Assembly (NCBI GenBank): GCA_029339505.1
Contig: JAQISU010000189.1
Coordinates: forward strand, 2,114,501-2,178,500
DNA length: 64,000 nucleotides
Origin: Unio delphinus
Taxonomy: Eukaryota > Mollusca > Bivalvia > Unionida > Unionidae
Direction of reading: 5' to 3'
In this document: positions 33,080 through 45,400 of the stretch, in pieces
Layout: each line of letters starts with the position of its first letter
Numbering within the stretch: the stretch's first letter is position 1
The notes under the pieces: generated by a model
Databases searched by the model: none
Told to the model about the DNA's origin: nothing
The model's input: only the letters and a program-made list of their open reading frames with translations
Translations under genes and position numbers: made by a program

Positions 33080-34540
33080 TAACTATTCAAGGAAGTAATT
33101 TGGTTGGGGCGGGGCGTATCCCCCCCTCTTTTGCATGTGATGTAAAATTGATGTAGTCTATATACGTTCCCCTCCGCCATCCCCTGAAAAAATTAAATTA
33201 CGTCTCTGTAACTAATACATGAGTGTTTTGGTCACGTGTACACTTAGGCAGGAATTTAAGCAATCTATAAACACGTGTCCAGTTATGTGGCTAACGTTAT
33301 AGGGATTACTAAAAACGTCATCAGTTGGAATTCTGTCTTTCCCAATGGAATAGTTCGTCATTAATCACTTGAGAATTGTTTTGTTCAAATCGTTTTCTAT
33401 TCCAGTCAGTCGAACAGATAAATGAGTTACGAGTTATGAGGCTGTGTCGTCTCCCCCACCACTAAATGTTTGGCAGCATTATAAAGAGTCCTAACACCAG
33501 AGTCGTGTTTTCAGAAAGAGTATGTGGTGTCAACATTATTCCGACCTATATGTTGTCTTTGTAATAGCATCTTCATATACGATGGAGTAAACCTAAACTT
33601 CGAAAGAGTGACTGAAACACTGCATGTGTACAAAACATAACTTTTCTACCTACCTCAATAATTTTCGTATTTTTAATTTTAAAAAAAACCCCATTATTTG
33701 TCTAGATTCACGTGGAAATTTGACACACATCCCGCAATTTCGTGGATAGGTAGATGTCGCTATTATTTGTCTTGTTTCACAGGGAAAAGAGTCAACTCTT
33801 GAAACATCGCGATGAAACGCGGGATTTACCGTTCGCAGTTAGCGGTACTATATAACTATATTTTCCTTACAAATTAGTTTGTTTAATTTTAAAAGACTTT
33901 CGTTCAAGCAACACATGAAAAAGTGTTATATCAAAGGCAGTGGATAACCATTTTTATATTTTTTAGAAGGAAAAATACAAAATGAGCATATTCGTTAGTT
34001 TTACCCGACTATCACAGAAGTTTGGGCTTCAGTAAGCACTAAGAAGAAAGCACTGATTTAAATATAGAAACGTCACCAATACCAATTCCGTATGTTGCAG
34101 ACCTCAGACTACGAGAATACGACAGAACTTCTCATGCCCTTACTTTAGGTCCCATGCAACTCCGTTAAGGAATCGACTGTAAGAAATATAGAAATAAAGA
34201 ACAAGTTATACGAAAACGTAATTTTTTGAAAACGAGACCTTATTGTGTTCGCGGTCAAAGGGAAACAACTCGTAGGTTCAACGTCATGATCAACGACTTG
34301 AATATGTAACAAAAGTTCCATTATATGAGGTAACGAGTATTCCTTCATTAGATTACAGTACAAGGTCCTGCGACCATAATGAAAGTTTTTTTTGTTGTTT
34401 TTTTTCTATAAAAAAAAGAAAAATTTGAAATATTTCCTGTATCAATAATATCACAACCACATAAAATAAAAAAAAACAAATTATATAAATGTAAAGAAGA
34501 GCCTCATGAATGATACACAATATGCCAATAGATTGAATGA
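33080..34540. other. Non-coding stretch with no recognised feature
   Basis: CpG content is clearly higher than in the introns of CAP and MTERF3. No tandem array, coding motif or transposon end was recognised. Confidence 0.45.
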
Positions 34541-35130
34541 CACATAATTCACATGTCCCACAACGGCACATAATACACCTGTCCCATGAATGTCACATAT
34601 ACACCTGTCCATGAATGTCACATAATACACCTGTCCATGAATGTCACATAATACACCAGTCCAATAAATAGCACATAATACACATATTCCATAAATGTCA
34701 CATAATACACCTGTCCATGAATGTCAAATAATACACCTGTCCATGAATGTCAAATAATACACCTGTCCATGAATGTCACATAATGCACCTGTCCCATGAA
34801 TGTCACATAATACACCTGTCCATGAATGTCACATAATATACCTGTCCATGAATGTCACATAATACACCTGTCCATGAATGTCACATAACACACCTGTCCC
34901 ATGAATGTCACATAATACACCTGTCCATGAATGTCACATAATACACCTGTTCATGACTGTCACATAATACACCTGTCCATGAATGTCACATAATACACCT
35001 GTCCCGTCAATAGCATATAATACATATGTCCTATGAATGGCATATAATACACTTGTCACATGAATACACTTGTCACATGAATGCACTTGTCGCATGAATA
35101 CACTTGTCACATACACCTATCATATGAATA
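34541..35130 (+). repeat. 26-bp minisatellite, about 22 copies
   Basis: Unit CATGAATGTCACATAATACA + CCTGTC, with CCC/CC variation changing the length by one. Degenerates after about 35,000 into AATACACTTGTCACATG units. Confidence 0.93.
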
Positions 35131-35389
35131 TTCTATAATACATGTGTCTGTAAATTGTACATGATGCACCTATCCCATGTTTAATAGTTTTGATTTGGGA
35201 TTTTTAGGTTTTTGTTTTGAATTTTTTTTATGTAGGCAGTATTATGGCATGATTGGTACGGTTACTATAGTTAAACTTTAAATAAAGATGAAACTCCAGA
35301 TAGAGGCTCTATCTTTTATGATTGATTTATAAAGATTTAAGGACCAATCAGAAATGGGGACCTGTCTGGGGGAAAAGAGGACAAATGGC

Positions 35390-35705
35390 AACCTTAACCA
35401 GTGGTCTCAATGACCTTTGCCTTTACTCCTCTAGAACAATTATTTTCTTTTCAAATCTACCATGACCATGACTTGTGATCTTTTAACACCAAAATCTCCA
35501 GATATTTTTTTTCTAACCCAAAGTACAAGCAATTCACAGAAGTTTGATCAAGGAACTTGCACAAAAGCAATGTTGTTTTGCAACACTCACGTTTCTTTAC
35601 TGACATTTACCATTTAACTTTTGACCCCCAAATCAATAGACCTCTTCCAAAACTCAAGTGCAAACCTTCCACAAATATTGGTCAAGATGCATGGTATTGT
35701 TAGGA
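35390..35705 (-). repeat. Interspersed repeat of the TGACCTTTGACC type
   Basis: CAATGACCTTTGCCTTTACT, TTTGACCCCCAAATCAATAG and TGCAAACCTTCCACAAATAT resemble a repeat I recall as common in mollusc genomes. It runs directly into the microsatellite at 35,708. Confidence 0.5.
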
Positions 35706-35707
35706 TT

Positions 35708-35708
35708 A

Positions 35709-35739
<31 letters not shown>

Positions 35740-35791
35740 TGTATGTATGTATGTATGTATGTATGTATGTATGTATGTATGTATGTATGTA

Positions 35792-35830
<39 letters not shown>
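35708..35830 (+). repeat. Compound microsatellite (ATGT)n(GT)n
   Basis: About 22 ATGT units then about 17 GT units. Confidence 0.97.
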
Positions 35831-35834
<4 letters not shown>

Positions 35835-37740
35835 TCGTTTCGTTACAGATTAAACAACCTTCGGCATTTCTCGGCTACCATCATTACTATTACGATCTGC
35901 CTGTCAATGTAGGACATGTGCTAGTGATTTTCTTGATGCAAAAATCAAGAATTTAGAGTTTTTGTGAGATTTGGTTCCAATATAAGGTGACGATTGTTTT
36001 TACCTTCTTGTTACCTGTGTATTGTTCAAACGGATATTCGTCAAAACTTTTGCTCTATCGCCTTTTAAAACCTGACTGTTCAATCCTTACTGTTAATAGT
36101 AGTGTCATGTAATTTCGAGGTACTTCGCAATTATTCATTTGTAAATAAATTAAGTGAAATGTATAATTAAGTAGGGATTTGCAGGAATGATCTTTTTTTT
36201 TTTTTATCAACAAAATTCAATCTTTTGCTTTGATTCTATGAGATTTATGCATTGCAGTCCATAGGAATAAAATTATATGCTACAATTTTTTTTCTTTGAA
36301 GGGCTTTTCTAATTTCTTATTCATTATTGGCAAGTTATGATATATTGTTACATATTTTAATAAACAGTAACAGAACAATTGAAAACATTAAGCTTTGTAA
36401 AATGGAAGACACTTATCTTATATTGAAACAATAGTTAACACTCCAGTGATGGAAATCTGAATAAAATTTTTATAAACTGTCTTGGTCAAAGAATTCTATA
36501 TGAGCACATCAAATATTTCCAGAAATACAAATTAATCCTTTAAAATTCAAACAAACTGAAGAGAATATAACATAAACTGGCTACAACAAAAGAAAATGAC
36601 TGACGTTAGGTGTAAAAGCTCAAAACTGAGATTTCTCTCTCTAAACAAATGTATTTCATCAAACTTCTGTGCAACTATGGAAAAACCTTGAGGGGGACAT
36701 TAGCTTGTTTACATCACATAGTCCTAACATGACCCTGATGAGAACCAATAATTGTATTTTAAGAATAAAATTAAAAAGATTTATTCTTGAATCATGTAGT
36801 CCCATCATGACCTTGACAACCAGTCATTTTAAAATAAAAATAGAACTTGTTTTATTAGCTGCTACTCATTTTCAATCAAGGCCAGTATCTAGGTCAACAT
36901 TAGTTGTTTACCATAGAATAATTCAGGTGAGCTAAATTTCTGGAAGAATATTTCCAGTAAATAAATTTACATTACAATAGCATGTAATGAAGAAAAAAAT
37001 AGTAACTCTTAACTTCAGGGAATTTATAAGTGATTTTATGTGTCCCACATTAAAAAATGTCCGTCCAAATACGCATGATAAAGTGTTTCTGAGACCTCTG
37101 GGACATACTTGATCAAATCCTGAAAATTTCTTATACCAGTATTTTCTCTCTCTATATCTTCCTTTTGATATTCTTTGGAAAAATAATGTAGTTACTCATT
37201 TTATTTTATTCAAATATAAAAAAATTGACAGTTACTTCTAAAGTTATATTATCCTTATCTGTGTAAACAGTGGTACATTCTCATCCAGACCTTGATTCCA
37301 TACATTGTTTGTTTGTAGATACTGGTGAAAAGCAAACTTTATCTACATTTTCATTTTGATGGGGATGGTAGTTTATTTAAGCAGGTGTTTTGAATGACAT
37401 CATGCACTGTTCTCTTATGGTGCACCTTGAGACCTGGTTGAAGTCTGGGTATTTATGGTGACTATCAATAGATGAAAATATTGTGATATTTTATCAAACC
37501 TATCTCTCCCAATGATCATTTATTTACACAGGTTTCCAAATAGGACACCGTTGACCAGTACATGGCTGTCTCAAGGAGTTGTAAAATATTCATAAAATAT
37601 TCTCATTCCTAGCCATGCTTTCATTTCTCTTTCTATAACATCTCTCTTTTGGTCTTTATTTTCCTTCTGCTGTTGTCTTGAATATAGATCGGTCTCAGCC
37701 ACAATCAGCTTATTCAAAAATGCTGGGAGAAAACAATCTA
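35831..37740. other. Non-coding, CpG-poor stretch
   Basis: No array and no coding motif. CpG becomes sparse from about 36,150, similar to the MTERF3 introns. Confidence 0.45.
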
Positions 37741-37758
37741 ATCCATTAGCATCTGGGT

Positions 37759-38086
37759 TTGTTTATTTGATTTTGTTTGATTATGATTTTTTTAACGTAG
37801 CTTGAACAATTTTTCAAGCATATCACTACGATGTCTGCAGTGAGGCAGTTTATAGTGATGTCTAGCACTGAGGTATCATGCCGCAGACATGTGGCATGAT
37901 ATCCCACCCAGTCACATTATCCTGACACCAGGCCGACCAGTTTTAACACTAACCTGTTAATGCTGAGTGTCAAGCGAGACAGCTGTACCATTTTTGTAAG
38001 TCTTTGGTATGACTCAGTCGGGGATCGAACCCATGACCTCCCGCTTCTGCGGCAAATACTCTAACCACAAGGCCATTGGAGTGGTT
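37759..38086 (-). mobile_element. tRNA-derived SINE, family A, copy 3
   Basis: Minus-strand head with GGCCTTGTGGTTAGAGTATT and box B GGGTTCGATCCC. Body TGACTGGGTGGGATATCATG. Flanked by a 10-bp duplication GCATCTGGGT (37749-37758 and 38087-38096). Confidence 0.88.
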
Positions 38087-38096
38087 GCATCTGGGT

Positions 38097-39764
38097 CTAA
38101 ATTCATTGTTGGCCCAGCCTCATGTCAATATGTGGTTTCGATGCACAAATCACCTTTTATTTAATTTTCTTTTTCATTCTCTCCAACATTCCCAGTTTCA
38201 TTATTCCTGCGGTATTTAATAGGTATTTGAGGTCACTGATGAAAATCTAGAAACATTCACTGTCAGACTCTAACAGGTAACTTTCGCCTACAAGTCGCTG
38301 GTCATTTTCAGATATAAATAAACCACTATTTCAGTAAATAGTTTATGTTGTGTTGCTGTGTAAGCTAAAATTTGACTAGTTAATCTGTCTGCATAATTAG
38401 TAAATAGTTTGAAAACAACCAGTGGTTTGCACCACTTTAACTTATTGTTTGATAATCTGGCCTGAACTAATAGTAATACTGCCATTCAAAAGCGGTGCCC
38501 AGGATACAAGCAAGGTAAACTTTGTAACAATGCATTATTTGGGCAGAAGGGGCCAGTGAGTTAATTGCAAAAAAAACCCCTGCTTATTAGTTAACATAAT
38601 TTAAAAGTTTGCTTCAAACACAATATCACGCATTAAAGTTGACCTCTTTAACTGGTAAATAAAAGAAAGACTTGTTTCTTTCATTTAATTAATTCATAAA
38701 TGCAATGGACACTTATGTCCATAAGTGCTTTTCATTACATGCGTTGTATGGCCTTGTCAGCAGTTTTCCATCTGTGCAGGGGCATGGCACTGGACACTTC
38801 CAAGGTTTTACTACAGTAAGAATTTTCTGAAGGCTGCCACCCTCTTGGTGACTATTCAGGATTTGAGAGATCATCACCTCCTATTTCTTACATTCACTTC
38901 TGGCACTTCAAAACCAGCCAAGAAATGGAATTATCCTGCCCACTCACAGGGCCCAATTCTTTATAGGTGTGTAGCTCGTCAGTCCCATTTCAGAACTCCC
39001 GCTTAGCAGGCAGGCTAAAAAAGTCCATGCCACAATGGCATACAAAATAAGTTAGCAGTACCTTCTCTCATCGGACAGTTTCAGAGAGAATATTCATTTC
39101 CAATTGGAAGAACATTTTGGCTAACAGTATGTCAAGGAAAGGGAAGATAGATCACAGCTCTCTTCGCAAAACACTGCCCACAGATTCTCCACCTTCATGC
39201 TGGGCTATCTTAAATGATTTCTCTGCAATGAAAAGATTTTGAACTAAATTTGCCAAGTGAACCATTCAGTACCAAAGGTCAGCCTCTGTGATATATGATG
39301 CCGAATATTTTGTGGTTTGTTAAGTAGAAAACATCTGTCTTGGCTTTTCCTCTGTGAGCACAGTGGCTGATTTTCTGAGGTTTTGAATAGAAAACAATGC
39401 ACAGTTTCTGTTATTAATAGCTCTTCAGTGGCCATTTCCAACACACTCAAACTTTTTAAAGGCCCTGTCATTGCGACATCTTATCACTTAGATGACCTGA
39501 TCATGTAGTTTGAATTGCACAGGCTGGTGTCTCACTCTCTAGTGCCTAAATGGAATCTCATTTGTGTCTTTTGGTCTGTAAATACCCCCCCCCCCCCCCC
39601 AACCTTTGCCCTCAAGACAGTTTTCTTGCTCATTTTTTGAGTCAGTTTCTATCCATTGCTGGCCAGGTTTTAAAGCAAAATAAGCTTCCTTCATCTGATC
39701 CACTCCTAACTGAGATCCTAAGTTACAGCTGTATCTGTTCTGGGGAAGAGCAAAATAGACCTTG
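38097..39764. other. Non-coding stretch upstream of MTERF3
   Basis: A short palindrome ACTTATGTCCATAAGT lies near 38,710. A poly(C) run occupies 39,585-39,600. Frames near 38,725-39,006 and 39,244-39,471 (minus) have no recognised motif; the 38,700-39,500 segment looks like decayed mobile DNA but could not be assigned. Confidence 0.4.
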
Positions 39765-39965
39765 ATGTCCAGTTAGGGCTTTCTGTCTTTATGTCCAGTT
39801 AGGGCTTTATGTCTTTATGTCCAGTTAGGCCTTTCTGTCTTTATGTCCAGTTAGGGCTTTCTGTCTTTATGTCCAATTAGGGCTTCCCGTCTTTATGTCT
39901 AGTTTGGGCTTTCTGTCATTATGTCTAGTTAGGGCTTTCCGTCTTTATGTCCAGTTAGAGCTATC
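39765..39965 (+). repeat. 26-bp minisatellite, about 7.5 copies
   Basis: Unit TTATGTCCAGTTAGGGCTTT + CTGTCT with few substitutions. Confidence 0.93.
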
Positions 39966-40314
39966 CATCTTTATTTGGCAGCATCTAAAGGGAAACTCCA
40001 CCATTTATAGTTAGATTAGGCTCTAAGCAAAGTCCTCATTATTATTATTATAGTAGGATTGCATTAACTATGAAGAGTACATACCAACGCCTTACTGATA
40101 GAGACCTGTCATTTAAAGCCATTACTGTTCAGGTTATTGCTATATCACAGACCTGTTTAACTTGTTCATCTTTGGAGGCTGTGATGAAAGCTTTTTGTGT
40201 GACTCACACTACTTTCTCTTTTTCCTTTGCTCATTAGCTCGTCAAATCAAAAGCATTTTCTCGCTGGGCCAAATCATTGTTGCGCAAATAGGGGCCCATG
40301 CTACCCTTAACGGG

Positions 40315-40400
40315 AGTATTCTTTGTGAGGCTGAGTATTCTTTGTGAGGCCAAGTATTCTTTGTGAGGCTGAGTATTTATTCCTGTGAGGCTGAGTTTTC
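40315..40400 (+). repeat. 19-bp tandem repeat
   Basis: GAGGCTGAGTATTCTTTGT is repeated four to five times with small changes. Confidence 0.85.
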
Positions 40401-40932
40401 TATGTGTTGTTTTTTTCATTCACAGATTTTTGGATCATCAGACCTCTCACTAAAGTTATAAATTCAGCTATGCAATAGCAACAGGTAAGATGTTGCTGCT
40501 ACTAAAATGTGTTTTTGGATTGGGTGATGGATAGGGTAAACTAATTTTAATGATGTAATAATACCCATTGCTATTGGCTGATTCCCTCATCCCTCTTGCA
40601 CTGATGTCATAATTTTGGCTGTTTGTTAAAAAAAATATGAGGGATCTTTCACACATGCCCAATTTATGGGACTGATTCAGTGTTCTGGAAGGTTCTGGTT
40701 CACCCTGTTGGGAGGATGAAATGTAGTTTACTAATTAATAAGAAGAAAAAGTTATTTGATTGATTTATTATGTTAACAGATTGATTTATTCTGTTTATTG
40801 AACATAACTGAAATGCTTGTTATTGTTACTACTGCAAAACATAAGCTCACATTACCATCAGGTTTCCAAACCATGATTTCTTATGCCTTTGCATTAACAA
40901 AGAAAGCATAGTTCTAGCATATAAATTGTCTA

Positions 40933-41110
40933 CAGTAGAACCTGTCTTGAAAGACCACCCCTTCTGCCAAAATATAATGGTCTCTCAAGACAGGCTGTCT
41001 CACATAACAGGCCATAACACTATATAATCAATAAATCTATGCATTGAGATTCTGGTCTCCCAAAACAGGTTGTCTCTCATAGCAGTGGTCTCTCAAGACA
41101 GGTTTTACTG
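40933..41110. mobile_element. 178-bp MITE with TA duplication
   Basis: Ends CAGTAGAACCTGTCTTGAAA and (reverse complement) CAGTAAAACCTGTCTTGAGA form inverted repeats of about 25 bp. TA duplications lie at 40931-40932 and 41111-41112. The interior has further AAGACAGG / CCTGTCTT palindromic copies. End sequence and TA target fit a pogo/Tigger-type non-autonomous element. Confidence 0.85.
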
Positions 41111-41404
41111 TACCACTAATTGGAAAATCTTGTTATTGCAGAAGAATATAAATCTTTTCATTTCAGTGCACAATCATGGATTTCCTGCAAGTTATTGTCC
41201 TATATTCCACATATCACAACCCTGTCCATTCTTATTTGTCGGGGGAAAAAATTCAAAATAAAGCTGATGTTTCTTTTTACTGCATGTCCTTTTCTATGTC
41301 AGGGGCTAGCATTAGTAAGTTGATAACACTGGACAACGGCGATTTACAGCCATTTTAACATAACATATTTTGTAATCAAAGCATTATAATATTTGTTGTA
41401 GTTT

Positions 41405-41590
41405 GCACATTGCTAGTAATAGACTGTTTATGAAGGCATGTAATGTGAATGCAATGGAGACTGTATGAATACAATGTGAAGTTATGTAATGTGAATACAA
41501 TGTGAATGCATGAAATGTGAATACTGTGTGGAGGCATATAATGTGAAGGCACATGAATAAAATGTGAATGCATGAAATGTGAATATAAAA
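41405..41590 (+). repeat. Irregular ATGTGAATGCA repeats
   Basis: Variants of AATGTGAATGCATGAAATGT and AATACAATGTGAA, ending about 45 bases before the MTERF3 splice acceptor. Confidence 0.75.
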
Positions 41591-41632
41591 TGAAGGTACC
41601 ACTAAATATCAGAAATTTTTATATTATTGCAG

Positions 41633-42429
41633 ATACCAGGATAGAGATGTTTTCCAAACACACAGCAGTCAACCTTTTCAATAGAGCTGGGCTTCTGACT
41701 TTTAAAAATTTTGTAGAAAAAAGATGGGGTATAGTTACTGTGCAAAGATATGCCTCACATACTGGTAATATAAAAACAGAAGACAAGGATGAATCACAAA
41801 TATTGCGACAGACATCAGGAGAAAATAATGCTGATGCTTTAGAGTTAATGCAGAATGTGTCAGTGACAGGTGCCGCAAAGATCGTTGAAAAGCACAATGA
41901 ACAGATAAATGTAGAAAGTACTTTCTGTGAAGAGAAAAGAGAACTTTCCAAAGCTACATCTGAAAAAACAGTAGAGTTGGCTGTACCAAGGGAGAAGAAA
42001 GTTCAGACAAGATTTGTTAATAGTAATTTCCGGACAATATCAATTACTGCTGAACTAGGGGCATCTGTTAAACCCAAAAAGTTACTAAATCGCCACGTTT
42101 CTGACAGCCGCCAGCTTATTGTGCCAAGAGTGGACTCAGAACTCACTGAACATGAAGCCACAACATCATTACCGACTTCAGCATACAACTTTGCTGCGTA
42201 TGTAAACCATTCAGAAACTCTATCCAGCCTTGTGAAGCTAGGTGTAGACCTATCCACAATTGAGCACAAGGGACGGGAAATATGTGATTTTATCCTTAAG
42301 ATGGACTTTAAAAAAGATGTTCGTCCCTACATTCTGTTCTATAAACAAATCGGAGTAACTGATGATAAACTAGGAAAAATAATAACAAAATGTCCATACA
42401 TTTTCCAGCAGGATTTAGAGAATTTAGAG
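41633..42429 (+). CDS. MTERF3: MTERF3 first coding exon with 14-nt 5' UTR
   Basis: Acceptor ends at 41632 and the ATG is at 41647. The upstream in-frame ATG at 41572 lies before the acceptor and inside a repeat, so it is not used in the spliced message. Ends GAT TTA GAG AAT TTA GAG, phase 0, donor GTAAGA at 42430. Confidence 0.93.
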
Positions 42430-45400
42430 GTAAGATGTTATTCATTGGATTGCAAGAAGTTTGAAAACCAGTTTTATTGCTTCTTTATGCTAGTTATATA
42501 TTTTGCATGTACTTGGTAAACTGTGGCTTTAGTTCATATGAGATGCAAATAATGTAAGCATGCCATATAATGGTGCCAAAGGGAAATATTCTGTATAGCT
42601 TGTCCAGATTTGTCTCCCTTTGGTGTGCCTACAATTTATTTTTTGCATCCTCTTACCTGTACATAATTTCACATTTGGTGCAGAAACATGTAATTTGGAC
42701 ATATTTTTAGAATGAGCAGTTCAACAATTTGTGTAAATAATAAATAAGCCACTGATTTAAAAAAAAAAAATTCAGCCTTGGATTGTCCAAAAATTGGAAA
42801 AATGCCATTAATTTGGCTTTTTATCCAGATCTGACTTTAAAATGACCGGTGTTTCGGATACAGTGAGACATGTCAGGAATAAGCCCTAATACAAGGAGAC
42901 ATGCCTCATATGGCCTTTAATACTGGGAGAAGTGGCTGTTATATTTTTTTTTTTTTTGTGATGAATTTAATACCATTTTTCAGTACATGGTAGGCTGTAC
43001 ATGGCAGACAGTATATTTGGTGGATGAACACTTTGGGAAGAACAACTGACCCAAAAGAAGCTACTCGCAAGCTTTCTCACATACCTATGTTGGCCGAGCC
43101 TGACACTAGAATCCACATGGACAGAACAACCAACCCACAGAAGCTACTAGCAAGCTCACATACCTGTGTTAGCCAAGCCTGATACTTGAATCCACATGGA
43201 CAGAACAACCGACCCACAGAAGCTGCTAGCAAGCTCACATACCTATGTTGGCCAAGCCTGATACTTGAATCCACATGAACAGAGGGGATCTGTACAGATG
43301 AATGCCTTAGACCACTTGGCTACCTGTAGCCCCCCTTACTGTGAACTGATATAGTGAGACAAGTCTGTTATGAGTTCGGATACAGTGAGACATTGTGATG
43401 GGAATCGGTCAGAAATTCATAATCGATAATCGGTTCCCCTTAACCAACTGATCATCGATTATAATCGGTTACTAAAATCAAATTTTAATTTTTGTTACAC
43501 AGTTGTATCTTTGATCAAGAGTTCAATTAAGTTTATAAATGTACACGAGTAATCTCTTTTAATGACATGTATACTTTAAAATGACAATAATATTACGTGT
43601 ATTACTTTTGTTCTACAACTTTGTTAAATGAACGCAACTTTTTATGGCTGATCATATATATGTAACTGAAATACTGCTACAATCTCCTCAAATTATTTTG
43701 TTTATATGTGATGTGTTTATAATTTAAAGTATTGAAGGACATGATTTTCTTGTTTGTCATTGTTGATAAATACTACAAAAGATGCTGCAATTTAACTGCA
43801 ACAAATCAACAAAATGTGTTTAAATTTATTATCTCAACAATTTAACAACTTGACCATGTAATAATGACTATATGTTCCTAATTATGAATTGTAAGGTTTT
43901 TTATTTGTAGTCGTGAAGAGATTAATAAATTTCAGGTCAGCTTTAGTGGCTGAGAGTTTTACTAACCATTGTGCTTTGCATACACCTAAAAAGTAGTCTC
44001 CCTTTACACACAATCGATTATGGAGTTTCACAATCGATTATCTTATTGGTTTGCTCAACCAACTGATGATCGATTATAATCGATAATCGGAACAACACTA
44101 TAACTGAGACATATCTGTTGTGAGTTCGGATACAGTGAGACATGTCTGTTATGAGTTCAGATACAGTGAGGCTTGTCTGTTATGAGTTCGGATACAGTGA
44201 GGCTTGTCTGTTATGGGTTCAGTTATTAGAAAACAAACTGCAATATTATTCCTTGTGCGTTTTACTTTTCTCTCACTACCAGTCATCTGTTTTAATCAGA
44301 ACTCCAAGTAGCTCTGATCTATTGGTTGCATAATGGCTACCAACTTCGAATTAATGTCACCATTTCTAAACATCTGGTCACTTGAGTTGGTGTGGATTCA
44401 CATACAGTACAAAACATCTTTCCAAGACTGAGTCTTAACCACAAAAATTCTTTACACCAATTTTTTACAGATTGCCGAGGTGAGGTTATTTTAAGATTAG
44501 ATAAATATTCTGTCTATGACCCTTTAAACCAAATGATTGTAAAGAAGCTGCCATAATTAAAAAGTAGTGATGAGAAAAGTAATGCATCAGTTATATTGTT
44601 TTTTTGTACAATAATTGTATCGTGTGTAGTGTGACATTGGGATAGTGATACAATGTATTGTATCATGTGTGATGCACTACAAGCATGGCAATACAGTATA
44701 TTGTATCATGTGCAGTGATACAGTATTTTATTCTTTGCATTTAATGGAACATGTGGATGTCGTGTGTAATGTCCAATAGAGATAGCTGTACAATCAGCTG
44801 TATCATATGTGGAGTGTTTGGGATGGTGATACAGTATGCTGTCTCATATACAATGTCCAACAGAGATGGCTATACATTCTATTTTATCATGTGTGGAGTG
44901 ACAGGATGGTGATACAGTATGCTGTCTCATATACAATGTCCAACATAGATAGCTATACATTCTATTGTATCATGTGTGGAGTGACAGGGATGGTGATACA
45001 GTATGCTGTCTTATATATAATGTCCAACAGAAATGGCTGTACAATCAGTTGTATCATATGTGGAGTGTTTGGGATGGTGATACAGTATGCTGTCTCATAT
45101 ACAATGTCCAACAGAGATGGCTATACATTCTATTTTATCATGTGTGGAGTGACAGGATGGTGATACAGTATGCTGTCTCATATACAATGTCCAACAGAGA
45201 TGGCTTTACATTCTATTGTATCATGTGTGGAGTGACAGGATGGTGAAACAGTATGCTGTCTCATATACAGTGTCCAACAGAGATGGCTATACATTCTATT
45301 TTATCACGTGTGGAGTGACAGGATGGTGATACAGTATGCTGTCTCATATACAATGTCCAACAGAGATGGCTATACATTCTATTTTATCATGTGTGGAGTG

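Noticed and set aside
38725..39471. Possible retroelement coding remnant
   Set aside because: Some phrases look protein-like, but no frame carries reverse transcriptase, recombinase or other motifs; left as unassigned.
40440..40490. MTERF3 untranslated first exon ending CAACAG|GTAAGA at about 40,484
   Set aside because: The donor is good, but nothing else supports an exon; transcript data would be needed.
41572..41646. Upstream in-frame ATG for MTERF3
   Set aside because: Lies in repeats before the splice acceptor at 41632; the mature message should start translation at 41647.
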